Positions 43,930-51,841 of a stretch of 56,269 bases of DNA are shown piece by piece. The DNA lies in NCBI GenBank assembly GCA_934254925.1, contig CAKQMD010000008.1:1-56269 (forward strand), read 5' to 3'. This DNA comes from an uncultured Alphaproteobacteria bacterium. GTDB taxonomy: Bacteria; Pseudomonadota; Alphaproteobacteria; RF32; CAG-239. Under the pieces are notes generated by a model. The model searched no databases. It saw only the letters and a program-made list of their open reading frames with translations, and was not told the DNA's origin. Position 1 is the first letter of the stretch; each line of letters begins with the position of its first letter. The position numbers were made by a program, and so were the translations under genes.

Positions 43930-44271
43930 ATGGAAACTTTAGGAACAATCGGATTTTATTTGCTGTCAGTGGTAACTGTTTTTTTTAGCATTATTTTTTT
44001 AAGATTTTTGGGAAAAGATGAAGTTGCCATTTCTTGGAAAACGCTTGCTTTGTTGATATGGGTAATAGGATGTTTTTTCTACTTCGCGCAACAAAACTTT
44101 GCTGCTTTGTCTGGTATTGAAGTTGTATTGGGCATAATTGCAGTAATTATATCTTTTATTCCCTTCTTCATGTGCATTCTGGCTTTGGTAGGTGGTATCT
44201 TTTTCATTTTGAGAGAATTACTAAAGAAAGTAAAAAGCGTAAAAATAGCCATAAACTGGTTGTTAAACTAA
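43930..44271 (+). CDS. Small hypothetical membrane protein (SD-less leader, copy B)
   Basis: 113 aa with four predicted helices (about 5-25, 33-55, 65-88, 90-100) and a basic C-terminus. The ATG at 43930 is chosen because the shared leader ends there; an upstream frame from 43846 runs through the terminator. Beyond MET the protein does not align with the copy-A small protein. No family recognised. Confidence 0.5.
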   Translation: METLGTIGFYLLSVVTVFFSIIFLRFLGKDEVAISWKTLALLIWVIGCFFYFAQQNFAALSGIEVVLGIIAVIISFIPFFMCILALVGGIFFILRELLKKVKSVKIAINWLLN

Positions 44272-44275
44272 AAAT

Positions 44276-44309
44276 AACCCCGAAGATTGTTGCTGCAATC
44301 TTCGGGGTT
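44276..44309. terminator. Bidirectional terminator
   Basis: 14-bp stem AACCCCGAAGATTG / CAATCTTCGGGGTT with a six-base loop TTGCTG, between the convergent genes ending at 44271 and 44314. Confidence 0.85.
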
Positions 44310-44313
44310 TACC

Positions 44314-45075
44314 TTATTCTTCATCAAGAAAATCGTCATTGTCGTCTTCATCGTTGAGGTCGTTCTCAAGCAACAAAGGCTCTTCTTCAATCTCGTTTTT
44401 CTTGCGTCTTCCGCGGCGCTTTTTCTGCGGCGCTTTTCTCTTCATGGCGTCAATAACGTAATTCCCGGCAACTTTGTAAAGATCTACCAGGTGATTGTTG
44501 TACATATGGTCACCGTCTTCAATCAGGGCAAAATCAACCGAGACGTTGCGTTGCGTATTCAAACGCTTGGCCAAGGTTGCGACGGAAGAAGGCGTGACGA
44601 TTTCGTCAATACCGCCCTGAGTAATCAACCCTGAAGTCGGGCAGGGAGCCAGGAACGAAAAGTCTTTTTCGTTTGCCGGCGGTGAAACGGCAATAAAATT
44701 ATTGATGTCTGGGCGACGCATCAGCAACTGTAACCCGATCCATGCACCGAAAGAATATCCGGCAATCCAACATTGCCGTGCTTCCGGATTAACGGATTGC
44801 AGCCAATCAAGAGCGACCGTTGCATCGGAAAGTTCGCCCGGTCCGTCTTCAAATTCTCCCTGCGAGCGTCCGACGCTGCGAAAATTGAAACGCAGGACCG
44901 AAAATCCCAGATTCTGAAAACAGCTGAACAAGGTATAAACCACTTTGTTGTTCATCGTTCCGCCGTATTGCGGATGCGGATGAAGAATAAGAGCGATCGG
45001 TGCCCCGGGTTTGCTGCTTTGATGATAGCGTCCTTCAAGGCGTCCGGCATGCCCGTTAAACAATACTTCTGTCAT
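44314..45075 (-). CDS. Alpha/beta hydrolase (COG2945-like) with charged tail
   Basis: 253 aa. Hydrolase core: LILHPHPQYGG (oxyanion loop), nucleophile Ser in IAGYSFGAWIGL, Asp in QGGIDEIVTP and His in EDGDHMYNN. The last 45 residues are a basic block (KRKAPQKKRRGRRKK) followed by an acidic run, unusual for the family. Probably a cytosolic esterase; substrate unknown. ATG follows AAAGGA. Confidence 0.8.
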   Translation of the reverse strand: MTEVLFNGHAGRLEGRYHQSSKPGAPIALILHPHPQYGGTMNNKVVYTLFSCFQNLGFSVLRFNFRSVGRSQGEFEDGPGELSDATVALDWLQSVNPEARQCWIAGYSFGAWIGLQLLMRRPDINNFIAVSPPANEKDFSFLAPCPTSGLITQGGIDEIVTPSSVATLAKRLNTQRNVSVDFALIEDGDHMYNNHLVDLYKVAGNYVIDAMKRKAPQKKRRGRRKKNEIEEEPLLLENDLNDEDDNDDFLDEE

Positions 45076-45163
45076 TTTCCTTTTTTAACCTAAATTTAGC
45101 AACTGCTGAATATTATATAAACAAATGCTGTATAAATTGTTAATTTCAGGAATGTAGCACAAA

Positions 45164-45844
45164 ATGAAAAGATATTTCAAGTCTTTAATTGCAGACAGCG
45201 ACGCCGTGTTGGCACGGGATCCGGCTACCGGGAGCAAACTTGAAGCCTGGCTTTGTTCCGCGGGGTTGCAGGCGGTTGCTGTCCATCGGCTGTCTCATAC
45301 CCTGTGGCGGAAAAATTTTAAGCTCACGGCCCGGGTAATTTCTCAAATAACCCGCTTTTTGACCGGAATCGAGATCCATCCTGGTGCGCGAATCGGCAAA
45401 AGCTTTTTCATTGATCACGGAATGGGCGTGGTAATCGGCGAGACTGCCGAAATCGGAGATAACGTCACCTTATATCACGGAGTGACTTTGGGCGGTGTCA
45501 GTGTTTTTAACAAAAGGGGAAAGATAACCAGCAAACGCCATCCCACCGTCGGCAACAACGTGGTAATCGGAGCCGGTGCACAAGTGTTGGGCCCGATTAA
45601 GATAGGCAATGACGTTCGCATCGGTGCCAATGCCGTGGTGTTGAAAGACGTGGCCGCCGGTACGACGGTGGTTGGTGTTCCCGCGCACGAAGCCGAGAAA
45701 AGCGTTAATGCCCATCCCCGCTTTGAGGCTTACGGCATTACGCCTGATTGCAAAGATCCTGTCGAATGCAAGCTGCAGCAGCTGGAAAAAGAAATAAAAG
45801 ACCTCAAACAAAGATTGGAAAAAGAAGAGAATGAAGCAAAATAG
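45164..45844 (+). CDS. cysE: Serine O-acetyltransferase
   Basis: 226 aa. First step of cysteine synthesis, acetyl-CoA plus serine. The left-handed beta-helix hexapeptides run IHPGARIGKSFFIDHGMGVVIG through NAVVLKDVAAGTTVVGVPA; the catalytic His/Asp lie in FIDHGMG and LYHGVTLGG. The C-terminal 60 residues end in a coiled coil (LQQLEKEIKDLKQRLEKEE). ATG follows AGGA. It overlaps mnmA by 14 bp. Confidence 0.93.
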   Translation: MKRYFKSLIADSDAVLARDPATGSKLEAWLCSAGLQAVAVHRLSHTLWRKNFKLTARVISQITRFLTGIEIHPGARIGKSFFIDHGMGVVIGETAEIGDNVTLYHGVTLGGVSVFNKRGKITSKRHPTVGNNVVIGAGAQVLGPIKIGNDVRIGANAVVLKDVAAGTTVVGVPAHEAEKSVNAHPRFEAYGITPDCKDPVECKLQQLEKEIKDLKQRLEKEENEAK

Positions 45845-46916
45845 CCTGCAAATCGCCAAGCCCGAAGCCGAAACCACCGTCGTTGTCGCCATGTCGGGCG
45901 GGGTAGACAGTTCGGCGGCTGCTTTTTTGCTCAAAAAGGCCGGTTATCGGGTAATCGGCGTGACAATGGATCTTTTGCAGCCGCCTTATGCGCCGCAGGT
46001 TTCCTCGATTGCCGATGCCGCTACCGTGGCGGCGCAATTGGGGATCGAACATCATTATTATGATTTTCGCGACGTCTTTCGCCAAGAAGTCGTCGACTAT
46101 TTTTGCGGCGAATATTTGGCCGGAAGAACGCCGTCGCCCTGCATCAAATGCAATCAAGAGGTCAAGATCGGCTTATTGGCAGAAAAGGCCCTGGCCTTGG
46201 GGGCAGACGTTTTGGTAACCGGGCATTATGCGCAAGTCCGGCTCCGCGACGGCAAGGCCGAGTTGTATCGGGCGGAAGATTTGCGCCGCGACCAGAGTTA
46301 TTTTCTGTTTGCTGTCCGGCAAAAACACCTTAATCTGCTGCGTTGTCCGCTGTACGGGCTTTCCAAGGAGCAGACACGGGCCGTTGCCGCCGAAGCAGGA
46401 TTGAAGGTCGCCGCCAAAGCCGACAGCCAGGATATTTGTTTTGTATCGGAAGGAAAATATGCCGACCTGATCGGCGCCTTAAGGCCGCAGATTTTGCAGC
46501 AACCGGGAGAAATCGTGACCCGCGACGGCAAAATCGTCGGCTGTCATCGCGGCCTTGTGCATTATACCGTTGGTCAAAGGCGGGGACTGAATATCGGCGG
46601 CGGGAGGATTTATTATGTTTTGGCGTTGGACGCCGTCAACAACAGGGTAATCGTCGGGGAAAAAGACGAGCTGGCCATTCGCCGCGTTCGTCTGGAAAAC
46701 GTCAATTGGTTGGGGGAGGAAAAGCCGCAAAGCCTCAAACTTGACGTCAAATTGCGTTCGCGTCAGGACATTGTGCCGGCGGAAGTGTTTTTTGATCGGC
46801 AAAACGGGGCGGAAGTCGTCTTGCAAGAGGCTTTTTCCGGCGTGGCGCCGGGACAGGGATGCTGTTTTTACCTGCGGGATCGCGTGATGGGCGGCGGTTT
46901 CATCTGCAAAAGCTAA
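45831..46916 (+). CDS. mnmA: MnmA, tRNA-specific 2-thiouridylase
   Basis: 361 aa. Adds sulphur at U34 of tRNA-Lys/Glu/Gln. PP-loop VAMSGGVDSSAAAF near residue 20; catalytic Cys in TPSPCIKCNQ near 104 and a second Cys in DSQDICFVSEG near 200. Translationally coupled to cysE by the overlap; no regulatory link is evident. Confidence 0.95.
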   Translation: MKQNSLQIAKPEAETTVVVAMSGGVDSSAAAFLLKKAGYRVIGVTMDLLQPPYAPQVSSIADAATVAAQLGIEHHYYDFRDVFRQEVVDYFCGEYLAGRTPSPCIKCNQEVKIGLLAEKALALGADVLVTGHYAQVRLRDGKAELYRAEDLRRDQSYFLFAVRQKHLNLLRCPLYGLSKEQTRAVAAEAGLKVAAKADSQDICFVSEGKYADLIGALRPQILQQPGEIVTRDGKIVGCHRGLVHYTVGQRRGLNIGGGRIYYVLALDAVNNRVIVGEKDELAIRRVRLENVNWLGEEKPQSLKLDVKLRSRQDIVPAEVFFDRQNGAEVVLQEAFSGVAPGQGCCFYLRDRVMGGGFICKS

Positions 46917-46995
46917 AATATAACAATATTGTAACTATTATTTTATGATTTTTTATAGTATGATAAAAACAGAAAGATATTTTCGGAGGGGCGCT

Positions 46996-47595
46996 ATGAA
47001 CAAGATGTTTTATATTTCTCTGGCCGCAGTTGGCTTGGCTTTTGCCGGCACTGCCGCTGCCCAGTTGCCGTCCAATCCCTGGACGCCGCATCCCAATGAC
47101 GGCTATTTCGGCGACAATGTTCCCCAGGCCTCTCCGGATACACCGCACAGCGCGCCGGCTTACGGCAACAATTCCAGCAACGGTGAAATCCTCCCTGTCG
47201 ACCCATGGGCCCGGGCGCGGGATAAGACGAATACCGTCACTTGGCGCGGCAGCGGTCAGCACGGGAAGCTAAACTACGTCGGTGAGGCGACGACTTACGG
47301 GACTGCCATGGGCCAAGAGATGATCGCGCCGGAAGTCAACCGTCATAACATGTTAGTCATGACACAGCATTTGCGGGATATGGGCTATAAAATCCCGGCC
47401 AGTTATGACGAAAATATTCGCAACATGCCGCAGAACTATGCCAAATATATGCGCCAGGCTTATGATTCCATGGGGAACGGCAACAACCCCTTTGATGACA
47501 TGTTTACGATGATCGTCAAGGGATTTGAGGCTCAAACCGGCCTGGATACCGAAAATTTGTTGTTTAATACCATAGATGTTCTGTCAACAGACTAG
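46996..47595 (+). CDS. Hypothetical secreted protein
   Basis: 199 aa from ATG 46996 (GGAGGGG upstream). Signal peptide to about AGTAAA. The mature protein is Pro/Asn/Gly-rich at first (PSNPWTPHPNDGYFGDN) then has NMLVMTQHLRDMGYKIPAS and FDDMFTMIVKGFEAQTG. No known motif; probably periplasmic. It lies just before a second secreted gene, 8 bp apart. Confidence 0.55.
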   Translation: MNKMFYISLAAVGLAFAGTAAAQLPSNPWTPHPNDGYFGDNVPQASPDTPHSAPAYGNNSSNGEILPVDPWARARDKTNTVTWRGSGQHGKLNYVGEATTYGTAMGQEMIAPEVNRHNMLVMTQHLRDMGYKIPASYDENIRNMPQNYAKYMRQAYDSMGNGNNPFDDMFTMIVKGFEAQTGLDTENLLFNTIDVLSTD

Positions 47596-47603
47596 GGGAA
47601 GAG

Positions 47604-47960
47604 ATGAAGATTTCTTTATGGACTTTGTTGGGACTGTGCGGTTTAGTCTTGATTTCGCCGCTGAATGCCCAGGAAACGCCGGCGGAAGAAACGGTAACTG
47701 AAGAAGAGGAACCGGCAACCGTCACGCCCGAATACAAGATTCAGGCTCAAGTTCCCTTAATGCGCGATTTGAAATACACTGCCAACAACTATCGCAAGGA
47801 AGAACTGCGCGACTTGGTCAGAGCCATTCAACAGCGGGAGAGGGAGCTGTTGCGGAAAAGTGATCCCAACGCCCGTTACGCGCCCGAAAACGTTGACGTG
47901 AATGATCCGGACGCCATGGAAGCTTATCTTAACCGCAAATTGCGCGGTAAAATCCAATAA
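47604..47960 (+). CDS. Hypothetical secreted protein
   Basis: 118 aa from ATG 47604 (GGGGAAG upstream). Signal peptide ends near LNAQE; an acidic Thr/Glu linker follows, then a helical basic domain (LRDLVRAIQQRERELLRK). No known motif. Operon with the preceding secreted gene and possibly trmJ. Confidence 0.55.
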   Translation: MKISLWTLLGLCGLVLISPLNAQETPAEETVTEEEEPATVTPEYKIQAQVPLMRDLKYTANNYRKEELRDLVRAIQQRERELLRKSDPNARYAPENVDVNDPDAMEAYLNRKLRGKIQ

Positions 47961-47980
47961 TTTCAGTAAATGAGAGAAAA

Positions 47981-48703
47981 ATGACTAAAGATCCGATAAT
48001 TATCCTGGTAAAACCTCAGCTGGCCGAAAACGTCGGAATGGCCGCCCGAGCCATGATGAATTGCGGCCTCAGTCAAATGCGGCTGGTCAACCCGCGAGAA
48101 GATCACCTTTGCCTGAAGGGACGCCGGGCTTCTTCCGGAGCGGAAGAGATTTTGGAACGGGCACGGGTTTATCTTTCTTTGCGCGAAGCCATCGCCGATT
48201 TGCAACAGGTCTATGCCACCACGGCCCGGCATCGTGATCAGGTGAAGGAGGTCTATACGGCGGATCACGCGGCCGTTTTGTTGTCTCGCATGGCCGATGA
48301 AAACATGGCCTGCGGTATCATGTTTGGCCCCGAGCGCACGGGGTTGACAAACGAGGACGTCTCTTTGGCCGATGCCATCATCAACATTCCCTTAAATCCG
48401 CGCCATTGCTCGCTGAATTTGTCGCAAGCAGTGCTGCTTGCCGGTTATGAATATTACAAAACCCACACGACGGCCCCGGCGGCGCAATTGGTAACCAACG
48501 GCGGCGATATTGCCGACAAGGAAAAGATGTGCCGTTTTTTTGATTTTTTGGAAGAAAAAATGCAGGGCTGCGGCAACTTTAAGAATGAAGAACGCCATAA
48601 CAAACTGGTGATCAATTTACGCAACGCTTTTTTGCGCAGCAAAATGACCGAGCAGGAACTCAACAGCATTTACGGTATTATCAATTATCTGAGCAATCAC
48701 TGA
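47981..48703 (+). CDS. trmJ: TrmJ-type RNA 2'-O-methyltransferase (SPOUT)
   Basis: 240 aa. Knotted SPOUT core: ILVKPQLAENVGMAARAMMNCG, GIMFGPERTGLTNEDVSLAD, PLNPRHCSLNLSQAVLL, which binds SAM. TrmJ methylates nucleoside 32 of tRNA. It overlaps the convergent RHH gene by 23 bp. Confidence 0.88.
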   Translation: MTKDPIIILVKPQLAENVGMAARAMMNCGLSQMRLVNPREDHLCLKGRRASSGAEEILERARVYLSLREAIADLQQVYATTARHRDQVKEVYTADHAAVLLSRMADENMACGIMFGPERTGLTNEDVSLADAIINIPLNPRHCSLNLSQAVLLAGYEYYKTHTTAPAAQLVTNGGDIADKEKMCRFFDFLEEKMQGCGNFKNEERHNKLVINLRNAFLRSKMTEQELNSIYGIINYLSNH

Positions 48704-48917
48704 GCTTTTCGGCAGTCGCAAGCAGGGTTTTAAGGATAAATATTCTGACGGCGCTAGAAAGGTTTTCACCGTCGCGCTGCAAATCAATTTCGGTAACCAA
48801 CTGGTTGACGGACATCCCTTTTTGCATGGCCAATTGCTGTAAAACCGCCCAAAATTCAGGTTCAATACTGATGCTGGTCTGATGTCGATTGGCGATAATG
48901 ACCGATTTTTTTAACAT
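48681..48917 (-). CDS. Ribbon-helix-helix domain protein
   Basis: 78 aa. NRHQTSISIEPEFWAVLQQLAMQKGMSVNQLVTEI is the RHH_4-like fold, common in alphaproteobacteria and likely DNA-binding as a dimer. It starts 8 bp after sspB. No partner toxin adjoins, so it need not be an antitoxin. No strong ribosome site; translation may be coupled to sspB. Confidence 0.72.
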   Translation of the reverse strand: MLKKSVIIANRHQTSISIEPEFWAVLQQLAMQKGMSVNQLVTEIDLQRDGENLSSAVRIFILKTLLATAEKLSDCSDN

Positions 48918-48925
48918 GAAAAGTC

Positions 48926-49384
48926 TTACTTTTTCCGAAAAGCGTCAATTGAAACGACGGTAGCCGAACCGGCAGCTTTTTTCAGTTCGGGCAATTCTCG
49001 GTCTTCCTGCTGTTTTTCAACGCTTTCTTCGCTGTTGAAGCTCAAGCCGAACTTAGCCGAGGGATCGGCAAAATAGGTAATGGCGTCAAAGGGAATGCGC
49101 AGTGTCTGCAAAATGCCGCTGAAACTGAGGTCGACTTCAAAATAATGCTCGCTGATCATCAGGTTGGCAAATTGGTGTTGCAAAACGATGGTCATGTCGT
49201 GCGGATATTGGTTTAATAGTTGCGCCGAAAGTCTGGCCTGCGGATGATCCGTCTTAAAGGTGATGTAAAAATGGTGGTCTCCAGGCAAACCTTCGTCCGC
49301 CGCGATTTTTAAGGCTTCAATCACCACGTTTTTCAATGATTTTTCAATCAGTTTGTCATAATTAATGTCAGGTTCGTCCGTCAT
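48926..49384 (-). CDS. sspB: SspB, ClpXP substrate adaptor for ssrA-tagged proteins (alpha type)
   Basis: 152 aa from ATG 49384 (AAAGGAGG); the upstream in-frame start falls inside ssrA. Substrate-binding fold: GLPGDHHFYITFKTDHPQARLS, LQHQFANLMISEHYFEV and FDAITYFADPSAKFGLSF. A flexible linker ends in VVSIDAFRKK, the short C-terminal motif that docks to the ClpX zinc domain. It lies right behind ssrA, so tag and adaptor are side by side. Confidence 0.9.
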   Translation of the reverse strand: MTDEPDINYDKLIEKSLKNVVIEALKIAADEGLPGDHHFYITFKTDHPQARLSAQLLNQYPHDMTIVLQHQFANLMISEHYFEVDLSFSGILQTLRIPFDAITYFADPSAKFGLSFNSEESVEKQQEDRELPELKKAAGSATVVSIDAFRKK

Positions 49385-49402
49385 AAGCGCCTCCTTTGGC
49401 TT

Positions 49403-49440
49403 AAAAACGGGGCGTTCTGTTGCTGGGAGCCCCAAGCCCC
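49403..49440 (-). terminator. ssrA terminator
   Basis: On the minus strand GGGGC ... GCCCC closes a stem of about 30 bases, then GTTTTT. It lies 20 bp before the sspB start and its ribosome site. It separates RNA processing from sspB translation, though read-through to sspB is likely. Confidence 0.65.
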
Positions 49441-49712
49441 ACTCAAAGCTAACCAAAGCAATGAGAATTTGAGTTTGTCACTCTCGCCCGATTAAGCAGC
49501 GATTGCAACAGGTGCAAAGTTATCGTTTGCATTCATTTTTTTTGAACCGATAACGGTGGTGTCTCACCGGACACAAGCTCTTGCCTTTATCACATCTGTC
49601 TAATCTGTTTCACCCCCGTCGACAACCGTTAATGGTGGAGGTGCCGGGTACTGCCCCCGGGTCCAAAATGTCTATTCCGCAATGCATTTAGTGTCATAGT
49701 CAGTTGCCTGAC
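49441..49712 (-). ncRNA. ssrA: Permuted two-piece tmRNA
   Basis: Minus strand. The acceptor piece comes first and ends GGACCCGGGGGCAGTACCCGG, then CACCTCCACCA with encoded CCA (to 49633). A 15-nt spacer (49618-49632) follows, then the coding piece from GGGGGTG (49617), whose 5' end pairs with CACCTCC. The tag ORF is at 49492-49530. This circularly permuted order is typical of alphaproteobacteria, where processing yields two RNAs. The extent of the acceptor piece 5' end is estimated from the promoter. Confidence 0.93.
49492..49530 (-). CDS. tmRNA tag peptide reading frame
   Basis: GCA AAC GAT AAC TTT GCA CCT GTT GCA ATC GCT GCT TAA gives ANDNFAPVAIAA then stop. The first residues AND are the SspB-bound part in known systems, and the last AA are read by ClpX. 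It has no start codon since it is resumed by the ribosome on tmRNA. Confidence 0.93.
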   Translation of the reverse strand, partial: ANDNFAPVAIAA

Positions 49713-49718
49713 TCCCTT

Positions 49719-49746
49719 AATATATTATGAAAGGCGCAAAAAATCA
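49719..49746 (-). promoter_or_regulatory. Candidate ssrA promoter
   Basis: On the minus strand TTGATT (49741-49746) and TATATT (49719-49724), 16 bp apart, just upstream of the acceptor piece. Confidence 0.5.
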
Positions 49747-49831
49747 AGCGGCTTTTATCATTGACAAAATTTTCATAAATGTTAGTCTGAAAACGCTTAA
49801 GTATAAATTATGTTATTAAAAATAAATTATT

Positions 49832-50593
49832 ATGAAAAATGAAGCGATAAAAGATCAGCGGCAAGCGGAATTGCATGAAGCAATACGGGCGCAAGACGGC
49901 GGAAAGATAAAGTCTTTGGTGGCCAATGGCGCTCTGGTCGACGGCAAGGCTTTGGAATTGTTGAAAGCAATGGGGTATCAAGAGTTCTTTGTCTTGGGAA
50001 TTGCCGAAGCCGCCATTAATCTGGAAACTAAAAGCGTCGTGGCCTTTTTGCGGGAAAATTTCGGCGAAGAGAAAACAATGGATCTTTGCCTGATGCACGG
50101 CATTTGGTCCGAAGTGCCGGATCATATGCTGCTTGCAGGAAAACATTGGGAGGGACTGCTTGAACGGCGGTATTACCAGGAAGTGATCGATATGGGAAAA
50201 CCGCATTGCGTCCTCAACCATTACAGAACGTTAAATTGCGACGATATCGGGGCGGATTTGTTGACGGTCATGATTGCCAATGATCTTGGCCGATATATTG
50301 AAGAAGACGATTTGCTGCGTGTGCTGCTGTATCCTGATGAAGTTTCGGATGCTTCCGCCTTGCAAACGATAAAAGAGGAGCTTGTCCGCCGCAAAGTCTG
50401 GGAAAGATTGTTCAAATATCGGTTTTATGACCTGATTGATTGGCAGGATTGGCTGGATCGCGGAGAAGACAAAAGGCAAATCTTCAAAAATGCCCGAAAA
50501 GTCGGCGCATGGAAATTTCTTGCCGATAACGGCCAACGCCGCTGCGTCTTTTTTAGGGGGCATTGGTGTATCTGGCTGAAAAGCTTTGGCTAA
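49832..50593 (+). CDS. Hypothetical helical protein with SD-less leader
   Basis: 253 aa. Helical repeats at the start (LHEAIRAQDGGKIKSLVANGALVDGKALELLKAMGYQEFFVLG) resemble ankyrin-like units but are degenerate. The middle has HCVLNHYRTLNCDDIGADLLTVM. No signal peptide. The ATG follows TTAAAAATAAATTATT without a ribosome site; a perfect -35 TTGACA lies at 49760. Single-gene unit ended by a strong hairpin. Function unknown. Confidence 0.55.
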   Translation: MKNEAIKDQRQAELHEAIRAQDGGKIKSLVANGALVDGKALELLKAMGYQEFFVLGIAEAAINLETKSVVAFLRENFGEEKTMDLCLMHGIWSEVPDHMLLAGKHWEGLLERRYYQEVIDMGKPHCVLNHYRTLNCDDIGADLLTVMIANDLGRYIEEDDLLRVLLYPDEVSDASALQTIKEELVRRKVWERLFKYRFYDLIDWQDWLDRGEDKRQIFKNARKVGAWKFLADNGQRRCVFFRGHWCIWLKSFG

Positions 50594-50638
50594 AAATACA
50601 AAAAGCTGTGGGTAAGCCCTACAGCTTTTTGTATTTTT
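50592..50638 (+). terminator. Strong terminator
   Basis: 18-bp perfect outer stem AAAAATACAAAAAGCTGT / ACAGCTTTTTGTATTTTT with inner GGG / CCC pairing, just past the stop codon of the preceding gene. Confidence 0.95.
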
Positions 50639-50687
50639 AAATCCCATGATTATAATGACGTTGAAATTTTGCAGAAAGGAGCTCAAA

Positions 50688-51170
50688 GTGACGATAAATT
50701 TTATCTCGACACCGGTCAAATACGCCAAACTTCCGCATTATGCCGCGCCGGAAGAAAATTTGCGCTATGCCACGCCGGGAGCCGCCTGTTTTGACATCTG
50801 TGCCGCCATTGCCGCTCCCGTTACCTTAAAACCGGGGGAACATCGGGCCATACCGACCGGAATTATGACCGCGCCGGAAGAAGGTGTCTGGTTTCGGGTC
50901 AATTCCCGCAGCGGAATGGCGATTCGCCACGGCATCATCACCATCGCCGGCATTATCGACACTGATTATCGCGGCGAATGGATGATCGGCTTGCTCAACA
51001 CCAATCCCGAATCAAGCGGTTTGGATTATACGATCCGTCCCGGAGATAAAATCGCCCAGGTGGAAGTCCCTTTTCCTTATCGGGCGGAGTTTGAGGAAAT
51101 CTCGGCGGAAGAGTTTGCCGCGCTAAAGACCGAACGCGGCGAGAAAGGCTTTGGGTCGACCGGGCGTTAA
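50688..51170 (+). CDS. dut: dUTPase
   Basis: 160 aa from GTG 50688, seven bases after AGAAAGGAG; ATGs upstream have no site. Hydrolyses dUTP to dUMP. The five motifs are seen in order: ATPGAACFDI, NSRSGMA, GIIDTDYRGEW, KIAQ and the closing RGEKGFGSTGR with the flexible Phe that covers the uracil. Trimeric, cytosolic. Confidence 0.95.
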   Translation: MTINFISTPVKYAKLPHYAAPEENLRYATPGAACFDICAAIAAPVTLKPGEHRAIPTGIMTAPEEGVWFRVNSRSGMAIRHGIITIAGIIDTDYRGEWMIGLLNTNPESSGLDYTIRPGDKIAQVEVPFPYRAEFEEISAEEFAALKTERGEKGFGSTGR

Positions 51171-51181
51171 GAGCAAAAAAA

Positions 51182-51217
51182 GCCCCTCCGTGGCAAAAGA
51201 ACAAAATTCGGAGGGGC
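51182..51217 (-). terminator. Terminator, minus strand
   Basis: 9-bp stem GCCCCTCCG / CGGAGGGGC with an 18-base loop, followed on the minus strand by seven T. It ends the convergent gene at 51332-51679 and may stop dut read-through too. Confidence 0.75.
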
Positions 51218-51241
51218 GCTAATCATAAATCTCATGAATGA

Positions 51242-51275
51242 CGTCTCGCGACGTGATTGCGGCGTCTCGCGACGT
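51242..51275. repeat. Tandem copies of CGTCTCGCGACGT
   Basis: Exact 13-bp repeats at 51242-51254 and 51263-51275, 21 bp apart (two DNA turns). Both are partly palindromic. Between the ends of dut and the convergent gene; may be a protein-binding site or a methylation/DNA structural element. Confidence 0.6.
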
Positions 51276-51331
51276 TAAATCGCTGTTTTCATGGTTTTAA
51301 GACAAAGATTAAAGTTTTTTCAAAGATTGGC

Positions 51332-51679
51332 TTATTCCTCGCTAAAATGCATTCCGAAGTTGGTTTTGTAAACCATGCGGGAATGAGGAGATTTTATCGG
51401 TTTGGCATTGTCTGCCTTTAAGGTGACTTTGCCGTTCTTTATTTCCAAGCAGGAAGCCTCGTCTTCAGAATAATAAGCCAACTTTCGTCGTCCGAGGTTA
51501 ATGATATACCCTTTTCCATCGCCTTTCGTGGCATGAACCGCAATGCATTGCGTTTTCTTTTTTGATGAAAATATCTTGACATGACATAAGCAAGGATGTC
51601 CGTTAATCTTTAACCCTCTTTTTTGAGCAAAGGTTTCAAATTTGCTGTCAATGTAATTTTGGACTTCGTTCGTTTCCAT
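51332..51679 (-). CDS. Hypothetical protein with SD-less leader
   Basis: 115 aa, basic, soluble, with a His/Cys cluster GHPCLCHVK near residue 27. The rest is strand-rich (GKGYIINLGRRKLAYYS). No signal peptide and no known motif. The start ATGGAAACG follows AAAATTTATCATT, lacking a ribosome site; it opens with MET like the two small membrane genes at 40.8 and 43.9 kb. Confidence 0.5.
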   Translation of the reverse strand: METNEVQNYIDSKFETFAQKRGLKINGHPCLCHVKIFSSKKKTQCIAVHATKGDGKGYIINLGRRKLAYYSEDEASCLEIKNGKVTLKADNAKPIKSPHSRMVYKTNFGMHFSEE

Positions 51680-51841
51680 AATGATAAATTTTAGAGCTTC
51701 AACCCGAAGGCAAAGCAGGGTTCAACATAATAGTAAATAACTATGTTTATATAACCATATTTTGACGGAAAAGGCAAGTGAAAAATGACAAAATTCCAAA
51801 ATATTTGTCAATATGGAATAAAAGCTTTAAAATTTAAGGCG

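Noticed and set aside
45076..45163. Riboswitch or T-box before cysE
   Set aside because: The gap is under 90 bp and I see no conserved core; only a normal ribosome site.
48681..48917. Toxin-antitoxin module with the RHH protein as antitoxin
   Set aside because: No small toxin-like gene adjoins it; neighbours are sspB and trmJ.
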